59,379 nucleotides of DNA from Betaproteobacteria bacterium HGW-Betaproteobacteria-16 (GCA_002840835.1 PHCQ01000028.1:1-59379), one strand, 5' to 3'. Positions 40,212 through 49,736 are shown, counted from the stretch's first letter. Notes: generated from the sequence alone by a model not told the origin. A program made the numbers and translations.

Positions 40212-40905
40212 ACCCTGGCTGTGGGTCATGCTGGCATGGCCGTTCCTTTTCTACCACCGATACATCCGTCACGGCCAAATGGGCACAGCACACGTCGCGG
40301 CACGGTCTGCCAAACGGCAGCCCACCATGGAGCTGCGCGTCGATGTGCAGTTGGGATCGGCTGAAGTGGATGAGGAATTGAAGTCGCTTCACGACCGCCT
40401 GGTGCGCTCTGGCATCCTCAAACGCAGAACACAGATCATCAAGACCCCCATCGCGGACCTGCGCTTTCACCACCGTGAGGCCGATGGTGAGCACTACATC
40501 TACGTGGAGGACGCGGCCCGTGGATGCCTGGCTGGCTACACGGTGTTCAATCGGCTGATCGAAGTGAACCGCCGGCTGGATCGGTTCGTGCGTGCGCCGC
40601 ATTCGAAGTACGCCGCCGACTATCAACGCCGGGGCATCGCCACCGCGGTGTACGAGTGGGCGCTGGCGCAAGGGTTCTGTCTGGTCAGTGGGGCCCGGCA
40701 GTCACCGGGTGCCCATGCGTTGTGGCAGACCCTTGCGAAGCGCCACCGGCTTGAATACATCGACATTCGCGACAAGTGCATACATGTGTTTGGCGCACAG
40801 GTCGACCCGTCAACGGAGAACAAGCTCCAGACCCGCATGCTGTTGCTGGGCCGGGGGTGGGCCGTGGATCAGGGGAACTCGGCGCTGGTGCGCTCCGGGC
40901 AGTAG
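40204..40905 (+). CDS. GNAT-like acyltransferase with N-terminal hydrophobic segment
   Basis: A 233-residue protein. Residues of about 4-20 (EPWLWVMLAWPFLFYHRYI) form one membrane-binding helix. The C-terminal half carries the GNAT acetyl-CoA signature (YQRRGIATAVYEWALAQGFC) and the following helix/strand (SGARQSPGAHALWQTLAKRH). The ATG at 40204, preceded by GGGAG, is chosen over the GTG at 40201. It overlaps the beta-helix protein gene. The two may form a pair in which the enzyme modifies or is organised by the beta-helix protein; this is inference. The acyl acceptor is unknown. Confidence 0.65.
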   Translation: MSEPWLWVMLAWPFLFYHRYIRHGQMGTAHVAARSAKRQPTMELRVDVQLGSAEVDEELKSLHDRLVRSGILKRRTQIIKTPIADLRFHHREADGEHYIYVEDAARGCLAGYTVFNRLIEVNRRLDRFVRAPHSKYAADYQRRGIATAVYEWALAQGFCLVSGARQSPGAHALWQTLAKRHRLEYIDIRDKCIHVFGAQVDPSTENKLQTRMLLLGRGWAVDQGNSALVRSGQ

Positions 40906-41055
40906 TCGCGTTACGTCAAGGCACCAGGAATAACGGGACATCGAACACATGGCCTGGCTTCGGCTGCACACTGCGGGGTCGCCACCATTCCCGGACACCC
41001 ATGCCACATGCTCCCCCTTTGAAGCGCACCCGTTCCGTTCTCGCTCAGGCGCGCC

Positions 41056-42057
41056 ATGGCTGAGCGGCCTGCGATCGACACCGATTCACCGCTCCAGTTC
41101 GTGATCAACGCGGCGGCCGGCAGCGGTGAGGCGGACACCGTGCGCGGGGCCATTGAAACCGCGCTGACGGCAACCGGCCGGCGCGGCGACCTGTTGTTCT
41201 GCCGCGGCGGCGATCTGGCCGGCGTGGCGCGCAAGGCGGCGAAGCAGGCACTGGCCACCCGCACGGCCGTGGTGGCCGTGGGCGGGGACGGCACGATCAA
41301 CACCGTGGCGCAGGCCGCGCATGCGGTGGGCTGTGCCATGGGCGTGGTGCCGCGCGGCACCTTCAACTATTTCTCCCGCGCGCAGGGCATTCCCGACGAT
41401 ATCGCCGAGGCCGCCCGTGGTTTGCTGGACTGGGCGCCACAGCCGGTGCAGGTGGCGGCCGTGAACGACCGCGTGTTCCTGGTCAACGCCAGCCTGGGCA
41501 TGTACCCGGACCTGCTGGAAGACCGCGAGGCCTACAAGGCACGCTTCGGGCGCAGCCGCTGGGTGGCGTTCTGGGCTGCCACCACCACGCTGCTGCGCGC
41601 TCAGCGCAAATTGCGCCTGCAGATCGAACAGGGCGGATCGGCACGCCAGGTGCGCGCACTGACCCTGTTCGTGGGCAACAACCGGCTCCAGCTGGAGCAG
41701 CTGGGTCTGCTGCCGGAGCCGCAGGCGGCCGGCAGCCCCGCGCACGCGCCGGAGCAGGGCAGCCTCACGGCCGTGATGCTGCGGCCAATCGGCACTCTGG
41801 AAATGATCGGGCTGATGATGCGCGGCGCCATGGGCACGCTCGGTGAGGCGCAGAGCGTGGAGCACTTTGCGTTCGAGCGCATGGTGGTGAAACCAGCGCG
41901 CATGCCCGGCTTGCGAAGCGTGAAGGTGGCGTTCGACGGCGAGGTTGCGCGAATGCGCGCCCCAGTGGAATTTCGCGTGCTCGGCGAGCCGCTGTACCTG
42001 CTGATGCCGCCGGTGAATGCCACGGCCGAGACCCGCAGCAAAGGAGCGGTCAGATGA
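41056..42057 (+). CDS. Diacylglycerol/sphingosine-type lipid kinase
   Basis: A 333-residue DAGK-catalytic-domain (YegS/DgkB-like) protein that transfers phosphate from ATP to a lipid hydroxyl. The opening FVINAAAGSGEADTVR and the nucleotide-binding VVAVGGDGTINTVAQAA are family hallmarks, followed by GVVPRGTFNYFSRAQGIP. The usual Gly-Thr-x-Asn-Asp is here GTFNYF, as in a YegS subset. The C-terminal beta domain carries the KVAFDGEVARM motif. The gene ends in an ATGA overlap with a metallophosphoesterase gene, so the two are coupled. The lipid substrate is unknown; a role in envelope lipid turnover is likely. Confidence 0.85.
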   Translation: MAERPAIDTDSPLQFVINAAAGSGEADTVRGAIETALTATGRRGDLLFCRGGDLAGVARKAAKQALATRTAVVAVGGDGTINTVAQAAHAVGCAMGVVPRGTFNYFSRAQGIPDDIAEAARGLLDWAPQPVQVAAVNDRVFLVNASLGMYPDLLEDREAYKARFGRSRWVAFWAATTTLLRAQRKLRLQIEQGGSARQVRALTLFVGNNRLQLEQLGLLPEPQAAGSPAHAPEQGSLTAVMLRPIGTLEMIGLMMRGAMGTLGEAQSVEHFAFERMVVKPARMPGLRSVKVAFDGEVARMRAPVEFRVLGEPLYLLMPPVNATAETRSKGAVR

Positions 42058-42890
42058 GTGTGCTGCTCCAGATTTCGGACCTGCACTTCGGCACGGAACA
42101 AGCGCCGGTCGTGGAGGCGCTGGTGGCGCTGGCCCGGCAGCAGCGGCCTGATCTGGTCGTGCTCTCGGGCGACATCACGCAACGCGCGCGCACCGCACAG
42201 TTCCAGGCGGCGCGCGCCTTCGTGGACCGCCTGGGCGCGCCGGTGCTGGCGATGCCCGGCAACCACGACATCCCGCTGTTCAACCTGTGGGCACGCCTGC
42301 ACCACCCGTATGCACAGCACGCGGCCGCGTTCGGCGCGGACCTTGAACCCGTGCACGCCACGCCCGACCTGCTGGTGGTGTGCGTCAACACCACGCGGGC
42401 CTGGCGGCACAAACACGGGGAGGTCTCCAGCCTTCAAATCGAGCGCGTGGCCCGGCGCCTGGCAAACGCCGAGACGACGCAGCTTCGCATCGTGGTGGTG
42501 CACCAGCCCGTGGCCGTGACGCGCGCCGAAGACGTTCAGAACCTGCTGCGCGGACACGAAGCCGCCCTGCGACGATGGGCCGCTGCCGGGGCAGACATTG
42601 TCATGGGCGGGCACATCCACCTGCCCTACGTGATGCCATTGCACGATCTGGCGCGGCCGCTGTGGGCGGTGCAGGCCGGCACGGCGGTGTCTTCCCGGGT
42701 GCGCAACGGCCTGCCCAATTCTGTCAATCTGCTGCGCTGGGGCACCGCTTCACCGGATGGTCAATGCCTGGTTGAACAATGGGACTTCTCGTCGGTCGAG
42801 CAGGCGTTCGTTCAGGTCAGGTGCACCGAAGTGCGACCATCCAGGGACGGAGAGACTGAGCGTCGTTCGCTCACGTCCCGCGCAGACTAG
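42054..42890 (+). CDS. Calcineurin-like metallophosphoesterase
   Basis: A 278-residue metallophosphoesterase with all the family's metal-binding blocks: ISDLHFG at residues 7-13, LSGDITQ at about 37-43, MPGNHDIP at about 63-70, the VHQP His at about 145 and GGHIHLPY near 183. It resembles the cAMP phosphodiesterase/YfcE-type single-domain enzymes. It starts inside the stop of the lipid kinase gene. Its TAG stop overlaps, on the other strand, the stop of the OMF gene (CTAG at 42887-42890). The pair suggests lipid phosphorylation and dephosphorylation steps in one pathway. Confidence 0.85.
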   Translation: MSVLLQISDLHFGTEQAPVVEALVALARQQRPDLVVLSGDITQRARTAQFQAARAFVDRLGAPVLAMPGNHDIPLFNLWARLHHPYAQHAAAFGADLEPVHATPDLLVVCVNTTRAWRHKHGEVSSLQIERVARRLANAETTQLRIVVVHQPVAVTRAEDVQNLLRGHEAALRRWAAAGADIVMGGHIHLPYVMPLHDLARPLWAVQAGTAVSSRVRNGLPNSVNLLRWGTASPDGQCLVEQWDFSSVEQAFVQVRCTEVRPSRDGETERRSLTSRAD

Positions 42891-44299
42891 GCACCGGCGA
42901 CATCCCACCCACCGCCTATCGCTCGCACCAGCTGCACCGTGGCCTGCTGCTGTGCGGCTTCCACGCGCTGCGCCTGGCGCCGGTTGAGCAGTTCGTTGCG
43001 GCGCGCATCGAGCAGTTCAAGCTGGCTCACCAGACCGTTGCGGTAGCGGGTTTCAGAGATGGCGCTGGCGCGCTGTGCGGCACTGACCGCCCTGCCCTGC
43101 GCCTGCGCCTGCTCATGCAGCAACCGCAACGCCGAGAGCTGGTCTTCGACTTCGCGCAGCGCATTGAGCACCTGTCCACGGTACTGGGCCGCAGCGGCGT
43201 CGAACTGGGCCTGGGCGCCCTGTACCCCGGCCTCGCGTCGGCCGCCATCAAAGATCGGCAGCGACATCAGCGCGCCCACGCCCCAGGCGCGTGCCGACCA
43301 TTTGAAAAGATCGCCCAGTTCGGGTGAGGCGTAGCCGGCCGCGCCGGTGAGCGAGACGCTGGGGAACCACGCGGCCTGGGCCACACCCACGCGGGCTTGT
43401 GCGGCCAGTAGCGAAGCTTGCGCGGCGGCCACGTCAGGGCGGCGCGCGAGCACGGTGGCCGGCACGCCGGCCGGGATCACGGGCAAGGTGCGCGCGGTGG
43501 TGTCGGGCGTGAGCGCAAAGCCGGACACGGGTTCGCCCAGCAACACGGCCAGGGCGTGTTCGAGTTCGGCGCGTGCGCGGTCCAGCGCAATCACCTCGGC
43601 CTCGGTGGCGGCCAGTTCGGTCTGGATGCGGATGACATCCAGCTCGGCCACGTCACCCGCGTCGAAGCGGCGCTGCGTGAGGCGCAGGGTATCGGCGTAG
43701 GCCGTGGCGGTGTCGTTCACCAGCGCGCGTTCGGTGTCGGTGGCGCGCAGGGCCAGGTAGGTCTGCGCCACCTCGGCCTGCACCATCAGGCGCGTGCTTT
43801 GCAGCAGCGCCTCGCTCGACTGGGCGTCGAGCGTGGCCGCATCCTGTGTGCGGGACAGGCGCCCGAACAGATCCACCTCGTAGGAGATGTTCACACCGGC
43901 CTGCAGCAGCGTGCCCGGCGCCGAGCCGTTGGCGGTACTGATGCCGGTGCCGCGGTCGGCGGCGGCCCCCAGGCCGATCTGGGGTGTGCGTTCAGCCCCC
44001 GCGCCGCGCACCAGAGCGCGGGCCTGGGCCAGGCGCGCGGCGGCTTCCTGAATGCCGGTGTTGCCGGCGCCCGCGCGTTCAACCAGGGCGTCGAGCACCG
44101 GGTCATTGAAGGCCTTCCACCAGGTACCGCGGCTCTGGGCTTCTGCCGGTTGGGCGATGGTCCAATGTTCGTTCTGGCGTGGTTGTTCCTTGAACTGGGG
44201 TGGCGTGTCCACTGCAGACGGCAGCGAAGGCAGCGCGGTGGCGCAGCCCGCCAGCACCAGGGCGGCGGCCAGCGGCAGCAGGCGATTGATCGTTTTCAT
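42887..44299 (-). CDS. Outer-membrane factor of an RND efflux pump (NodT/OprM type)
   Basis: A 470-residue outer-membrane channel lipoprotein. The signal peptide ends in the lipobox LAGC (Cys19). The protein has the two OEP repeats of the NodT family (GIQEAAARLAQARALVRGAG, and RRPDVAAAQASLLAAQARVG). The gene is 11 bases downstream of the RND transporter gene. It completes a tripartite pump of the MexEF-OprN/BpeEF-OprC kind, where the third gene is also an OprM-like factor. Confidence 0.9.
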   Translation of the reverse strand: MKTINRLLPLAAALVLAGCATALPSLPSAVDTPPQFKEQPRQNEHWTIAQPAEAQSRGTWWKAFNDPVLDALVERAGAGNTGIQEAAARLAQARALVRGAGAERTPQIGLGAAADRGTGISTANGSAPGTLLQAGVNISYEVDLFGRLSRTQDAATLDAQSSEALLQSTRLMVQAEVAQTYLALRATDTERALVNDTATAYADTLRLTQRRFDAGDVAELDVIRIQTELAATEAEVIALDRARAELEHALAVLLGEPVSGFALTPDTTARTLPVIPAGVPATVLARRPDVAAAQASLLAAQARVGVAQAAWFPSVSLTGAAGYASPELGDLFKWSARAWGVGALMSLPIFDGGRREAGVQGAQAQFDAAAAQYRGQVLNALREVEDQLSALRLLHEQAQAQGRAVSAAQRASAISETRYRNGLVSQLELLDARRNELLNRRQAQRVEAAQQQATVQLVRAIGGGWDVAGA

Positions 44300-44310
44300 G
44301 TCGATTGCTT

Positions 44311-47300
44311 TCAGTGTTTGATCGGGGCTGCCAGCACCGGGCGGGCGTTCCCGCCGCCGGTCGCGAAGCCTTCAAAGTGCGGGATCTCGCCGTGCTGGCG
44401 CAGCGGGCGGTTGCCCGTGAGCTGGCGCAGCAGCACGTAGAACACCGGTGTGAGGAACAGGCCGAAGGCGGTCACGCCGATCATGCCGGCGAACACGGCC
44501 ACGCCCATCGCCGAGCGCATCTCGGCACCCGCGCCGGTGGCCAGCACCAGCGGCAGCACACCCATCACAAAGGCCAGTGAAGTCATGAGGATGGGGCGCA
44601 GGCGCAGTCGGCTGGCTTCGATGGCCGCCTGCACAGGCGTGCGTCCGGCAAACTCCAGCTCGCGCGCGAACTCCACGATCAGGATCGCGTTCTTCGCCGA
44701 CAGCCCCACCAGCACCATCAAGCCGATCTGGGTGAAGACGTTGTTGTCGCCGCCATCGAGCCACACACCGGTCATGGCCGCGAGCAGGCCCATGGGCACG
44801 ATCAGGATGATGGACAGCGGCAGCGTGAGGCTTTCATACTGAGCGGCCAGCACCAGGAACACCAGCAGGATGGCGAGCGGGAACACCCAGACCGCCGAGT
44901 TGCCGGCCAGAATTTCCTGGTAGGTGAGTTCGGTCCATTCAAAGCCGATGCCGGCGGGCAGCGTCTCGGCGGCGATGCGTTCAACCGCGTCCTGCGCCTG
45001 GCCCGACGAGAAGCCCGGCGCGGGGCCGCCGTTGATGTCGGCCGAGAGGTAGCCGTTGTAGCGCATGGCGCGCTCCGGGCCGAAGCTCGAGTCCACCTTC
45101 ATCAGCGCAGACAGCGGCACCATCTCGCCGGTGGTCGAACGCACCTTGAGCAGGCCGATGTCTTCGGCGCGGGCGCGGTAAGGCGCATCGGCCTGGGCAC
45201 GCACGCTGTAGGTGCGACCGAACTGGTTGAAGTCGTTCACGTACAGGCTGCCCAGGTAGATCTGCATGGTGTCGAAGATGTCCGTCACCGGCACGCCGAG
45301 CTGGCGCCCTTTGGTGCGGTCGATGTCGGCGTAGAGCTGCGGCACGTTGACCTGCCAGCTGGTGAACATGCCGGCGAGCTCGGGCGTCTGGTACGCCTTG
45401 GCCATGAAGGCTTTCACCGCGGCGTCCATGGCCTCATAGCCCAGCGAGGCCTTGTCTTCGAGCTGCAGCTTGAAGCCGCCCGTGGTGCCCAGACCCGCCA
45501 CCGGTGGCGGGGGGAACATCACCACGAAGGCGTCCTGGATTTCGCCATAGGCCTGGTTGAGCTGCCCGGCCACGGCGCCACCGCTCTGGTCGTCGCGCTT
45601 GCGCTCGGCAAAGGGCTTGAGCGTGGCAAACACGATGCCGGCGTTGGAGCTGTTGGTGAAGCCATTGATCGACAGGCCGGGGAAGGCAATGGCGTCTTCC
45701 ACGTTCGGGTTCTGCTTGGTGATCTCGCCCATGCGCTGGATCACCTCTTCAGTGCGGTCCAGCGTGGCGCCGTCGGGCAGCTGTGCAAAGCCGATCAGGT
45801 ACTGCTTGTCCTGTGCGGGCACAAAGCCGCTGGGTACCGCCTTGAACAGGCCGAAGGTCACACCCACCAGCGCGAGGTAGATCAGCATCATCAGCGCCTT
45901 GCGCGAGATGACGCGCCGCACGCCGCCGCTGTAGGCCTCGGAGCCGCGGTGGAAGAAGCGGTTGAAGCCACGGAACAAGCTGCCAAACACACGGTCCATG
46001 CCACGCGTGAGCGCGTCCTTGGGGGCGTCGTGGCCGCGCAGCAGCAGGGCCGCGAGCGCGGGCGAGAGCGTGAGCGAGTTGATCGCCGAGATCACGGTGG
46101 AGATCGCGATGGTGACCGCGAACTGCTTGTAGAACTGGCCGGTGAGGCCGCTGATGAAGGCCAGCGGCACAAACACCGCCACCAGCACCAGGGCAATGGC
46201 GATGATGGGACCGGAGACCTCGCGCATGGCGCGGTAGGTGGCCTCGCGCGGACTCAATCCCGCCTCGATGTTGCGTTCCACGTTCTCCACCACCACGATG
46301 GCGTCGTCCACCACGATACCGATGGCCAGCACCAGGCCGAACAGCGACAGCGCGTTGATGGAGAAGCCCAGCAGGTGCAGCACCGCGAAGGTACCCACCA
46401 CCGACACCGGCACCGCGAGCAGCGGAATGATGGAGGCGCGCCAGGTCTGCAGGAACAGGATCACCACCAGCACCACGAGCGCGATGGCTTCGAGCAAGGT
46501 GACGATCACCGAGTCGATGGAGGCACGCACGAACTGGGTGGGGTCGTAGGCGATGCGGTATTCCACGCCTTCAGGCATGAACTGCTGCAGTTCGGCCATG
46601 GTGGCGCGCACCTGGGCCGAAATCTCCAGTGCGTTGGAGCCCGGCGCCTGGAACACACCCATGCCCACGGCGGGCTGGTTGTTCAGCAGCGAGCGCAACG
46701 AATAGTCGGCCGCACCCATCTCCAGCCGGGCAATGTCGCGCAGGCGGGTGATGGCGCCATCGGCACCGGTCTTGACGATGATGTCGCCGAACTCTTCTTC
46801 GGTCTGCAGGCGGCCCTGCGTGTTGACGGACAGCTGCAGGTCCACACCAGGCAGACCCGGTGAGGCACCCACCACACCGGCGGCGGCCTGCACGTTCTGG
46901 CCGCGGATCGCAGCCACCACGTCGCTGGCCGAGAGGCCGCGCTGCGCGACCTTCTGCGGATCGAGCCAGACGCGCATGGAGTAGTCACCGCCACCAAAGA
47001 CCTGTACCTGGCCCACACCTTCGATGCGCGCGAGGCGGTCCTTCACATTGAGCACCGCGTAGTTGCGCAGGTAGTTGATGTCGTAGCGGTCATTGGGCGA
47101 GACCAGGTGCACCACCATCGTGATGTCGGGCGAACTCTTGACCGTGGTCACGCCCAGGCGCCGCACCTCTTCGGGCAGGCGCGGCTCCGCCTGCGAAACG
47201 CGGTTCTGCACCAGCTGCTGGGCCTTGTCGGGATCGGTGCCGAGCTTGAAGGTCACGGTCAAAGTCATCACGCCGTCGGTGGTGGCCTGGCTGCCCATGT

Positions 47301-47535
47301 AGAGCATGTCTTCCACGCCGTTGATGGCCTCTTCCAGCGGCGTGGCCACGGTTTCGGCAATCACCTTGGGGTTGGCGCCCGGGTACTGGGCGCGCACCAC
47401 CACCGAGGGGGGCGCCACCTCGGGGTATTCGGAGATGGGCAGGCCGCGCAGCGCGACCAGACCGGCAATCAGGATCAGCAGCGAGAGCACGCCCGCGAAG
47501 ATCGGTCGGTCGATGAAGAATTTGGAGAAGTTCAT
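44311..47535 (-). CDS. RND multidrug efflux transporter (MexF/OqxB-like)
   Basis: A 1074-residue HAE1-type RND proton antiporter. It starts MNFSKFFIDRPIFAGVLSLL and has the two large periplasmic loops and twelve membrane helices of the family. The proton-relay Asp pair is in helix 4 (GIVVDDAIVVVENVERN). The Q-rich docking region and the second-half signatures (FPLAILLVFLVLAAQYESLT, LVGLSAKNAILIVEFARELE) are normal. The N-terminal sequence EYPEVAPPSVVVRAQYPGAN resembles MexF/OqxB. Substrates in that group include chloramphenicol, quinolones and trimethoprim, but none can be read here. Second gene of the pump operon. Confidence 0.95.
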   Translation of the reverse strand: MNFSKFFIDRPIFAGVLSLLILIAGLVALRGLPISEYPEVAPPSVVVRAQYPGANPKVIAETVATPLEEAINGVEDMLYMGSQATTDGVMTLTVTFKLGTDPDKAQQLVQNRVSQAEPRLPEEVRRLGVTTVKSSPDITMVVHLVSPNDRYDINYLRNYAVLNVKDRLARIEGVGQVQVFGGGDYSMRVWLDPQKVAQRGLSASDVVAAIRGQNVQAAAGVVGASPGLPGVDLQLSVNTQGRLQTEEEFGDIIVKTGADGAITRLRDIARLEMGAADYSLRSLLNNQPAVGMGVFQAPGSNALEISAQVRATMAELQQFMPEGVEYRIAYDPTQFVRASIDSVIVTLLEAIALVVLVVILFLQTWRASIIPLLAVPVSVVGTFAVLHLLGFSINALSLFGLVLAIGIVVDDAIVVVENVERNIEAGLSPREATYRAMREVSGPIIAIALVLVAVFVPLAFISGLTGQFYKQFAVTIAISTVISAINSLTLSPALAALLLRGHDAPKDALTRGMDRVFGSLFRGFNRFFHRGSEAYSGGVRRVISRKALMMLIYLALVGVTFGLFKAVPSGFVPAQDKQYLIGFAQLPDGATLDRTEEVIQRMGEITKQNPNVEDAIAFPGLSINGFTNSSNAGIVFATLKPFAERKRDDQSGGAVAGQLNQAYGEIQDAFVVMFPPPPVAGLGTTGGFKLQLEDKASLGYEAMDAAVKAFMAKAYQTPELAGMFTSWQVNVPQLYADIDRTKGRQLGVPVTDIFDTMQIYLGSLYVNDFNQFGRTYSVRAQADAPYRARAEDIGLLKVRSTTGEMVPLSALMKVDSSFGPERAMRYNGYLSADINGGPAPGFSSGQAQDAVERIAAETLPAGIGFEWTELTYQEILAGNSAVWVFPLAILLVFLVLAAQYESLTLPLSIILIVPMGLLAAMTGVWLDGGDNNVFTQIGLMVLVGLSAKNAILIVEFARELEFAGRTPVQAAIEASRLRLRPILMTSLAFVMGVLPLVLATGAGAEMRSAMGVAVFAGMIGVTAFGLFLTPVFYVLLRQLTGNRPLRQHGEIPHFEGFATGGGNARPVLAAPIKH

Positions 47536-47573
47536 GCTGTGCTTTTCATTCGAGAATCGTTTGACAGCGCGAG

Positions 47574-48809
47574 TCAGGAGCCAGCGATGGCCACCGGGCT
47601 GGCCAAGGCGGCCGCACGCGCGTTCATCTGCACCGTCTGCGGCTGCACCACATCACCAGGGCGCACCCGCTGCAGGCCGTTGACGACGATGCGCTCGCCG
47701 GCCTTGAGTCCGCTGGTCACGCTGCGCAGCCCATCCACTGGCGCGCCGAGCTTGACCTCGCGGTATTCGGTCTTGTTGTGTTCGCCCACCACCAGCACGT
47801 ACTTCTTGTCCTGGTCGGTGCCCAGAGCGCGTTCGCTCACCAGCAGGGCGCGCGAGTTCTGTGGCTGCCCCATGCGGATGCGGGCGAACTGACCGGGCAT
47901 GAGGGCGCCGTCGGCGTTGTCGAAGAGGGCGCGCACGCGCACCGTGCCGCTGCGCGGGTCGACCTGGTTGTCAATGAGTTGCAGGCGGCCGGTGAAAGGC
48001 GTGTCGGCGCTGGCGGCCGTGCCCATCTGCACGGGAATTCGCTCGATGGACTGGCGCGCGCTGGCGCCACCGTTCTTGAGCCCTTGCAGGGCGTGCGCCA
48101 CGGTGCGTTCGTCGGCATCGAAGCTGGCGTAGATGGGGCTCACCGACACCAGAGTGGTGAGCACCGGTGCGCCCGGGCCGGCAGCGACGAGGTTGCCCAC
48201 CGTCACCTCCAGGCGACCGATGCGCCCGGCCACCGGCGCGCGAACCTGGGTGTAGCCCAGACTCAGGCGTGCGGTCTGCACCTGCGCTTTCGCCGCCAGC
48301 AGATTGGCTTCGGCTTCGCGAAGCGCGTTCTGCCGGTCGTCCAGCTCACGCTGGGCGATGGCCTTGTCTTCCCACAGGCGCATCGAACGGGCGTACTCGC
48401 CGTTGGCGTGTTGCACGCGCGCATGGGCGGCACTGGCTTGCGCCTCGGCACGCGCCACTTCGGCCGCATAGGGTGCCGGGTCGATGGAGACCAGCAGATC
48501 GCCCTTCTTCACCAGCGCGCCTTCCTGGAAGTGTGTGGCCAGCACCGCACCGGCTACGCGGGATCGGATATCGACGCGATCCACCGCTTCAAGGCGGCCG
48601 GAGAATTCGTCCCAGGTGGTGGCGTCGCTTTCAACCACCGTGGCCACCGAGACCGGCATGGGCGGCGGTGCGTCGGCGGGCACGCTGGCCCGGGCTGGAG
48701 CGGCCTGCTGGACGATCACAAAGCCGGCGGTGGAGATGGCGGCAAGGGTGAGGACCGGGAGCAACACGCGGCCAAGCACAGGACGGGAGAAAACAGAGGG
48801 TCGAGACAT
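47574..48809 (-). CDS. RND efflux periplasmic adaptor (MexE/AcrA type)
   Basis: A 411-residue membrane-fusion protein. The N-terminal segment (about 12-33) is a signal-anchor. The lipoyl domain (AVLATHFQEGALVKKGDLLV), the alpha-hairpin (about 100-165), the second lipoyl half (LGYTQVRAPVAGRIGRLEVT) and the C-terminal membrane-proximal barrel (VSERALGTDQDKKYVLVVGE) follow in the standard order. It lies 38 bases upstream of the transporter gene. A 93-base gap with a GC hairpin separates it from the hydrolase-like gene. Confidence 0.95.
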   Translation of the reverse strand: MSRPSVFSRPVLGRVLLPVLTLAAISTAGFVIVQQAAPARASVPADAPPPMPVSVATVVESDATTWDEFSGRLEAVDRVDIRSRVAGAVLATHFQEGALVKKGDLLVSIDPAPYAAEVARAEAQASAAHARVQHANGEYARSMRLWEDKAIAQRELDDRQNALREAEANLLAAKAQVQTARLSLGYTQVRAPVAGRIGRLEVTVGNLVAAGPGAPVLTTLVSVSPIYASFDADERTVAHALQGLKNGGASARQSIERIPVQMGTAASADTPFTGRLQLIDNQVDPRSGTVRVRALFDNADGALMPGQFARIRMGQPQNSRALLVSERALGTDQDKKYVLVVGEHNKTEYREVKLGAPVDGLRSVTSGLKAGERIVVNGLQRVRPGDVVQPQTVQMNARAAALASPVAIAGS

Positions 48810-48842
48810 GGTGTGATCCTTTTTGAGGGCGAGCGGGACCGT

Positions 48843-48861
48843 CCCCGGCGTGTGGCCGGGG
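48843..48861 (-). other. GC hairpin between hydrolase-like and adaptor genes
   Basis: CCCCGGC (48843-48849), a 5-base loop, GCCGGGG (48855-48861). It sits in the gap between the first and second genes of the efflux operon. There is no T-run, so it is more likely an attenuating or RNA-stabilising hairpin than a full terminator. Confidence 0.4.
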
Positions 48862-48902
48862 TTGGCGATTCAGACAAGGGGTGAAAGGGAGCCGGTCGTC
48901 CG

Positions 48903-49736
48903 TCAGGACGGCGGAGGGATGGCGGCCTGGAAGAAGACGCGCAAATGTTCGCGCACCTCGTTGGCGCACGGACAGGATTCGGTGGGCGGCTCGGTCAACG
49001 AGTCCGGCCAGCCGGTGGCCGGCTGCATCACGCCGGAAGTGACTTCAATGCCGGCGCCGCGCAGGCGTTCGGCATAGGCCATCGCTTCGTCGCGCATCGG
49101 GTCGTCTCCGCCCGTGAGGATCAAGGTGGGTGGCAGACCGGCGAGGCGCTGCGCGTGGCAAGGCACGGCGTAGGGGTGTTCGGCGTCCATCGGGCCGCGC
49201 AAGTAGTGCTGCCAGCCTTCCATCCACTTGCAGGCGGTGGCCTTGCCCATGGTCTGGCGCAGCGAGGCGGTGGCGTTGCACGGGTCGAGCATGGGCGCGA
49301 CCAGGATCTGCCCGGCCAGCGGCGGGTGCGCGCGGTCGCGCACCATCAGGGCCACGGCGGCAGCGATGTTGCCGCCGGCTTCTTCGCCCGCCACGTACAG
49401 CGGGGCGTCCTTACCCGCCAGGCGGCTGCGTTGCTTGTGCAGCCATTCCAGTGCCGCGTACCCGGCCTCCACCGCATCAGGAAAACGGTGTTCGGGCGCC
49501 AGCGGGTAGGCCAGCGAAGCCACCACCGCGCCTGAGCTGGCCAGCAGTTCGGCCAGGCAGGCACCACTGTCCAGGTCGCCAGACACAAAGGCGCCACCGT
49601 GGAAGTGCAACACCAGCGGCAAGGTGCCGCCGCGTGGCTTGTGGCCCCAGACGCGCAGCTCTCGCGGTGGCGTGCCAGGCACCCACAGGGTTTGTGCCGG
49701 GGCCATCGGAAGGAAGGTGGAGGTAGTTGAAACCAT
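48903..49736 (-). CDS. Alpha/beta-hydrolase homologue with degenerate active site
   Basis: A 277-residue protein of the HSL/esterase-lipase (alpha/beta-hydrolase 3) family. The oxyanion-hole motif HGGAF is at 46-50. The nucleophile elbow, normally GDSAGG, is GEEAGG at 117-122, so Glu119 replaces the catalytic Ser. The acid-residue region is normal (TGGDDPMRDE), but the expected His motif near the C-terminus reads MQPATGWPDSL and has no His. The protein should not be an esterase; it may bind a ligand instead. ATG 49736 is used; ATG 49754 is possible. The gene leads the RND pump operon and is divergent from the LysR regulator. Confidence 0.8.
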   Translation of the reverse strand: MVSTTSTFLPMAPAQTLWVPGTPPRELRVWGHKPRGGTLPLVLHFHGGAFVSGDLDSGACLAELLASSGAVVASLAYPLAPEHRFPDAVEAGYAALEWLHKQRSRLAGKDAPLYVAGEEAGGNIAAAVALMVRDRAHPPLAGQILVAPMLDPCNATASLRQTMGKATACKWMEGWQHYLRGPMDAEHPYAVPCHAQRLAGLPPTLILTGGDDPMRDEAMAYAERLRGAGIEVTSGVMQPATGWPDSLTEPPTESCPCANEVREHLRVFFQAAIPPPS

